From assembly GCF_046267875.1 (NCBI RefSeq), contig NZ_CP176502.1, positions 1,116,001 to 1,180,000 on the forward strand: 64,000 nt of DNA. Direction: 5' to 3'. The notes beneath the pieces are model-generated. The model worked only from the letters and a program-made list of their open reading frames with translations. It ran no database searches and had not been told where the DNA came from. This stretch comes from Mannheimia glucosida. GTDB lineage: Bacteria > Pseudomonadota > Gammaproteobacteria > Enterobacterales > Pasteurellaceae. Numbering within the stretch: the first letter of the stretch is position 1; each line of letters opens with the position of its first letter. Positions 60,233 to 64,000 of the stretch are shown here, piece by piece. A program made the translations under genes and the position numbers.

Positions 60233-61024
60233 ATGAAAATAATGAAATTAGCCGGTGCAGTTGCAATTTTTTCGCTTTTTTTGACCGCTTGTAATGATAA
60301 AGCCGAGACGCTGAAAGTGGGGGTGATTTCCGGCCCTGAACATAAGGTAATGGAAGTAGCGGCGAAAATTGCAAAGGAAAAATATAACCGTAATGTTGAA
60401 TTAGTCGTATTTACCGATTATGCTACGCCAAATGCTGCTTTAGATAAGGGCGATCTGGATTTAAATGCTTTTCAGCACAAACCTTATTTAGATAACCAAA
60501 TTCAGGAAAAAGGCTATAAATTAGTGCCAGTCGGTAATACCTTTGTTTATCCGATTGCAGCTTATTCAAAGAAAATTAAATCGCTGGCAGAATTGAAAGA
60601 TGGCGATACTATTGCTGTTCCCAATGATCCGACTAACTTAGCCCGAGCTTTAATTTTATTGGAAAAACAAGGTTTAATTAAGCTGCGAGCAGATGCAGGT
60701 TTAAAAGCAACCAGTGTGGATATTATTGAAAACCCTCGTAAATTGGTGATCCAAGAAATTGAAGCTCCATTATTGCCTCGAACATTGGACGATGTTGCCT
60801 TTTCGATTATTAATTCTACCTACGCTGGGCAAAACGGATTAACGCCAACCAAAGACGGAGTATTTGTTGAAGATAAGGATTCACCTTATGTGAATTTAAT
60901 TGTAGCTCGTGAAAATAACCAACATTCTGATGCGGTGAAAGATTTGGTAAAAGCCTACCAAACAGAGGAGGTATATAACAAAGCGAATGAAGAGTTTAAA
61001 GGAGCAATGATTAAAGGTTGGTAA
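60233..61024 (+). CDS. Methionine-binding lipoprotein MetQ, paralogue 3
   Basis: 263-residue NlpA-family lipoprotein with lipobox LTAC (Cys about 20). It keeps the DLNAFQHKPYLD motif of copy 1 but has a shorter linker. A USS is embedded in the signal-peptide codons (minus-strand word near 60281). AAAAGGAG precedes the start. Third in the series of binding proteins after one MetNI pair. Confidence 0.93.
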   Translation: MKIMKLAGAVAIFSLFLTACNDKAETLKVGVISGPEHKVMEVAAKIAKEKYNRNVELVVFTDYATPNAALDKGDLDLNAFQHKPYLDNQIQEKGYKLVPVGNTFVYPIAAYSKKIKSLAELKDGDTIAVPNDPTNLARALILLEKQGLIKLRADAGLKATSVDIIENPRKLVIQEIEAPLLPRTLDDVAFSIINSTYAGQNGLTPTKDGVFVEDKDSPYVNLIVARENNQHSDAVKDLVKAYQTEEVYNKANEEFKGAMIKGW

Positions 61025-61032
61025 TTGAAGAT

Positions 61033-61064
61033 AAAATAAGGCATAGATTTCTATGCCTTATTTT
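61033..61064. terminator. Bidirectional terminator between metQ3 and metK
   Basis: Perfect 14-base arms AAAATAAGGCATAG (61033-61046) and CTATGCCTTATTTT (61051-61064) with a 4-base loop. The A and T tracts serve both converging genes. Confidence 0.93.
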
Positions 61065-61069
61065 TTAGG

Positions 61070-62221
61070 TTACAGACCTGCTCCGGCTCTTAATGCTTCG
61101 GCTTTATCGGTTTTTTCCCAAGGGAAATGTTCACGGCCGAAGTGTCCATAGGCAGCGGTTTCACGGTAGATAGGTTTGATTAAATCTAACATTTTGATTA
61201 AGCCATACGGGCGTAAGTCAAAGTTTTGGTAGATTAATTTCACAAGTGTTTCATTGCTCACTTTACCTGTGCCGAAGGTTTCCACCATAATTGATGTTGG
61301 GTCAGCCACCCCGATAGCATAAGAAAGTTGGATTTCACAGCGATCGGCTAGGCCGGCAGCAACAATATTTTTTGCGACATAACGGGCAGCATAAGCGGCA
61401 GAGCGATCCACTTTTGACGGGTCTTTACCAGAGAATGCACCACCACCGTGGCGAGCCGCACCACCGTAGGTATCTACAATGATTTTACGCCCGGTTAAAC
61501 CACAGTCACCCATTGGGCCGCCAATCACAAAACGACCGGTTGGGTTGATGAAGTATTTGGTATTTTGGCTGAGCCATTCGCTTGGTAGTACCGGTTTGAT
61601 GATCTCTTCCATCACCCCTTCAATTAACTCTTTTTGCGAAATATGCTCTGCGTGTTGTGTGGAAAGCACCACGGCATCAATGCCGATGATTTTATTGTTC
61701 TCATAAGCAAAGGTTAATTGGCTTTTCGCATCAGGGCGTAACCAGTCGAGTTTGCCCGATTTACGCACTTTCGCTTGTTGTTCCATTAAGCGGTGTGCGT
61801 AAGTGATCGGAGCCGGCATTAACACCTCAGTTTCATTGGTGGCGTAGCCAAACATAATGCCTTGGTCGCCTGCACCTTGTTCTAACGGATCGGCACGGTC
61901 AACACCTTGATTGATGTCTGGAGATTGTTTACCAATCGCATTTAATACCGCACAAGAGTGAGCATCAAAGCCCATATCAGAGTGAGTATAGCCGATGTCA
62001 CAAATCACTTGGCGGGTTAAGTTTTCAATATCCACCCAAGCAGAGGTAGTAATTTCTCCCCCTACTAATGCCATACCGGTTTTCACGTAAGTTTCACAGG
62101 CAACGCGTGCTTTAGGGTCTTGTTTTAAAATTTCATCTAATACTGCATCTGAAATTTGGTCTGCGATTTTATCCGGATGCCCTTCTGAAACCGATTCAGA
62201 AGTGAATAAATTAATTGCCAT
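61070..62221 (-). CDS. metK: S-adenosylmethionine synthase
   Basis: 383-residue enzyme joining methionine and ATP to S-adenosylmethionine. Signatures are SEGHPDKIADQISDAV, GAGDQGIMFGYA and GGGAFSGKDPSKVDRS. Convergent with metNIQ and controlled by its own MetJ operator. The product is the MetJ corepressor, closing the loop. Confidence 0.98.
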   Translation of the reverse strand: MAINLFTSESVSEGHPDKIADQISDAVLDEILKQDPKARVACETYVKTGMALVGGEITTSAWVDIENLTRQVICDIGYTHSDMGFDAHSCAVLNAIGKQSPDINQGVDRADPLEQGAGDQGIMFGYATNETEVLMPAPITYAHRLMEQQAKVRKSGKLDWLRPDAKSQLTFAYENNKIIGIDAVVLSTQHAEHISQKELIEGVMEEIIKPVLPSEWLSQNTKYFINPTGRFVIGGPMGDCGLTGRKIIVDTYGGAARHGGGAFSGKDPSKVDRSAAYAARYVAKNIVAAGLADRCEIQLSYAIGVADPTSIMVETFGTGKVSNETLVKLIYQNFDLRPYGLIKMLDLIKPIYRETAAYGHFGREHFPWEKTDKAEALRAGAGL

Positions 62222-62261
62222 TTGTATTCCTCTCTATCTTAAATATTAGATTTAAATAATA

Positions 62262-62308
62262 ACAAGCGGTCATTTTTTGCAAATATTTTACAAATATGCA
62301 CCGCTTGT
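62262..62308. repeat. Facing uptake sequences in the metK leader
   Basis: ACAAGCGGT (62262-62270) and ACCGCTTGT (62300-62308) enclose AT-rich, partly complementary sequence. They lie between the metK promoter and its start codon, so they would be transcribed as a leader hairpin. Confidence 0.65.
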
Positions 62309-62337
62309 ATGAATTCTGTTTGGAAGTGTTTCCGTCT

Positions 62338-62374
62338 AGACGTCTATAATATATTTTTTGAACGTTTTAGGCAA
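62338..62374 (-). promoter_or_regulatory. metK promoter with MetJ operator
   Basis: On the minus strand -35 TTGCCT (62374-62369), 17-base spacer, -10 TATTAT (62351-62346). The perfect met box AGACGTCT (62345-62338) follows directly, then a weaker AGACGGAA box. It lies 117 bases upstream of the metK start. Confidence 0.75.
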
Positions 62375-62385
62375 ATAGAATTTGC

Positions 62386-63228
62386 TTATTTGGCTAAATA
62401 TGCTCTCAAGCCAGCCAACGCATTTCGGGCATCTTTTACCCCTAAATCGTACATTCCTTGGATTTTGTCTACATCTTTTTCCAAACGGCTGATTTTGACT
62501 GTTCTGCTTGGACGAATCACAAAAATCTGTTGTTTTTCATTGAGTTGAATAATCTGCTCAACAGCTTGATTATATTCCGCATAGCGGTTTTCCCAGCGTT
62601 GCACTAATTTCGGATATTTTTTATAAAAACGTTTAAACAGCCACATCGAGCTTGGTTTCTTACGGTATTCAAGTGGGCGAGTAAGCACCACGATAATTTT
62701 GTCATATCCCATTTCAATAAATTTCTGCACCGGAATACTGTCTGACACCCCACCGTCTAAGTATTTTTTCCCCTCAATTTCGACTATTTTAGAAACAATC
62801 GGCATTGAGGAGGTGGCTCGAAAGGCCTCCATTTGCTCGAACACATTGTCGATTTTGATATATTCGGGTTTGCCTGTTTCGACATTCGTCACGGTGACCC
62901 AAAAGTCCATACCGGAAGCCTCAAATGCCTGTTGGTCAAACGGATCGAGCCTAGAAGGAAGTTCATAGTAGGCAAAATCTCGATTAACGATATTGCCGGT
63001 GGTGAGCAAACTGTGTAACCCCATATAACGCTTATCTTTAGCGTATTTTTTGTTATATCGCAACGCTCTGCCTTTTTGTTTTGAAGGCAGGTTCACACCA
63101 AATAACGCCCCGGCGGAAACGCCGATTGCCCCGTCTATATGAATATTTTCATCTAAAAACACATCTAACACACCGGCGGTAAAAATACCACGTAAACCAC
63201 CGCCTTCCAGCACTAATCCAACTTTCAT
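62386..63228 (-). CDS. Patatin-like phospholipase family protein (YjjU-like)
   Basis: 280-residue putative lipid acyl hydrolase. Glycine-rich oxyanion motif GGGLRG, nucleophile elbow GVSAG and catalytic Asp in LDGGVSD form the Ser-Asp dyad. Resembles E. coli YjjU. No signal peptide. Substrate unknown. The 3' end lies next to the metK promoter. Confidence 0.9.
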   Translation of the reverse strand: MKVGLVLEGGGLRGIFTAGVLDVFLDENIHIDGAIGVSAGALFGVNLPSKQKGRALRYNKKYAKDKRYMGLHSLLTTGNIVNRDFAYYELPSRLDPFDQQAFEASGMDFWVTVTNVETGKPEYIKIDNVFEQMEAFRATSSMPIVSKIVEIEGKKYLDGGVSDSIPVQKFIEMGYDKIIVVLTRPLEYRKKPSSMWLFKRFYKKYPKLVQRWENRYAEYNQAVEQIIQLNEKQQIFVIRPSRTVKISRLEKDVDKIQGMYDLGVKDARNALAGLRAYLAK

Positions 63229-63287
63229 ATCATTCTCCCTGTAATTTGTGTATTATAACCCGAATTATCTTGCTAGGAGAAATCACA

Positions 63288-63605
63288 ATGGCTGATGCAG
63301 AATTTATGGATTTCCTGTTAGATCAACTAAGCCCGATTTCCGGTTTGCGTTCGAAAAAAATGTTTGGTGAATATTGCTTGTTTTTTGATAATAAAATTGT
63401 CGCTATTATCAGCAAAGATTATCGCATTTTTGTCAAAGCTAATCCGCAAACCTTGCCGTTATTCTTAGCTGAAAATGCCGAACAATTTCACTATTTTGCT
63501 AAAGGAAAAGTGCAAAAAATGCACTACTGGAGCATTCCGGAATTAGCGATTGAAGAAGCTGATGAACTGGTCAAATGGATTCGGCTAGGCTTACAAGCGG
63601 TGTAA
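63288..63605 (+). CDS. TfoX/Sxy N-terminal domain protein
   Basis: 105 residues consisting only of a TfoX N-terminal domain (ISGLRSKKMFGEYCLFFDNK). The competence activator Sxy/TfoX of Pasteurellaceae is about twice this length with a C-terminal domain, so this is a stand-alone domain protein, not the main competence regulator. AGGAGAAATC before 63288 decides the start over 63246. A USS overlaps the last codons. Confidence 0.85.
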   Translation: MADAEFMDFLLDQLSPISGLRSKKMFGEYCLFFDNKIVAIISKDYRIFVKANPQTLPLFLAENAEQFHYFAKGKVQKMHYWSIPELAIEEADELVKWIRLGLQAV

Positions 63606-63696
63606 TTTAGCGAAAATTTTGCAAAAAAACGCTAAAATATGCCCTCTTGTTAGGGGCGTTTGTCCTAATATTTCTATACTTTAAGATTTTATATTT

Positions 63697-64000
63697 ATGA
63701 ACCAGAAAAAATTAGTTTCTTTGATTGTCGTTATTGTGTTGGCAATCATTTCTCAGATTTTTAGCTTTTTTGATAAAAAAGAGCCTTCAAAAGCACAGGA
63801 AAAATCTACCCGAAGTAGCCAGACTCATCAAGTTTCAACTTCATCATTGGGTAACTATGATGTGCAGATGAAAAACGACCGTTTGAAACAGCATATTGTA
63901 GATACCGATTATTACACCTTAGCGTTGTCGTGGTCGCCGGCGTTTTGCCAAAAACAAAAGCGAAATAATCACGGTAAAATTCCGTCTCATTTGGAATATC
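63697..64000 (+). CDS. Ribonuclease T2 family protein (3' end outside window)
   Basis: The first 101 codons are in the window. An N-terminal hydrophobic segment (residues 5-25) serves as signal or anchor. A linker follows, then YTLALSWSPAFCQ, the T2 family motif with the first conserved Cys. Family members are periplasmic or exported RNases such as E. coli RNase I. Confidence 0.82.
   Translation, partial: MNQKKLVSLIVVIVLAIISQIFSFFDKKEPSKAQEKSTRSSQTHQVSTSSLGNYDVQMKNDRLKQHIVDTDYYTLALSWSPAFCQKQKRNNHGKIPSHLEY

Noticed and set aside
63288..63605. Main competence regulator Sxy/TfoX
   Set aside because: Only the N-terminal domain is present; the regulator of this family is about twice as long.

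Overview
The window is a chromosomal stretch of a Pasteurellaceae bacterium. The 9-base DNA uptake word ACAAGCGGT and its complement occur dozens of times, often followed by TTTTGCAAAA-like bases. This is the Actinobacillus pleuropneumoniae/Mannheimia-type uptake signal sequence (USS), not the Haemophilus influenzae type. The low-to-moderate GC and gene content point to Mannheimia or a close relative; the species is an inference. No rRNA, tRNA or CRISPR array was recognised.

Layout. 1-6.5 kb: Rnf electron-transport cluster rnfABC, a TRIC/YadS channel gene, then rnfDGE. It is followed by a 415-bp imperfect palindrome. 7-24 kb: housekeeping genes, namely lpxM, apt-dnaX, a YadGH-type ABC exporter, modABC, ratAB, an MFS transporter, pepD, a Slam-type surface lipoprotein with its Slam partner (both look damaged), gpt, gmk and a TolC/NodT-type outer-membrane factor. 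24.4-45.7 kb: the accessory region. A metallo-beta-lactamase-fold gene and ttrA lie on the minus strand. Next comes a plus-strand type I restriction-modification block (half-HsdS, hsdM, dinD-like, hsdS, a DUF4062 gene, hsdR, ygjP-like). Then come a minus-strand lipoprotein and an AAA/DUF4143 ATPase, ttrC and ttrB (minus), a REP-associated tyrosine transposase with REP repeats, and ttrSR (plus). 45.7-64 kb: housekeeping genes again, namely ttcA, ubiG, a T4 DenV-like pyrimidine-dimer glycosylase, gyrA, uup, tcdA, ppnN, a YbjD-like OLD nuclease, metNI with three metQ paralogues, metK, a patatin, a TfoX N-domain protein and the start of an RNase T2 gene.

The most notable structure is the tetrathionate respiration locus. 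The usual ttrBCA operon is split: ttrBC and ttrA lie about 12 kb apart in the same orientation with the restriction block between them. The promoter region of ttrB (a TGTGG-N4-CCACA palindrome plus an FNR box) is present again in front of ttrA. A third, orphan copy lies at the other end of the restriction block, so the block is flanked by direct repeats of the ttr promoter. ttrSR would sense tetrathionate, FNR would add the anaerobic signal, TtrABC would reduce tetrathionate, and modABC would supply the molybdate that TtrA needs.

Other signals worth a second look are: three operator-like palindromes spaced exactly 42 bp apart before the DUF4143 ATPase gene; a dnaX -1 frameshift site; in-frame palindromes in the rnfC repeat tail; a 24-bp perfect palindrome before the outer-membrane factor gene; MetJ operators in metN and metK; and clusters of short hairpins with three-base loops.
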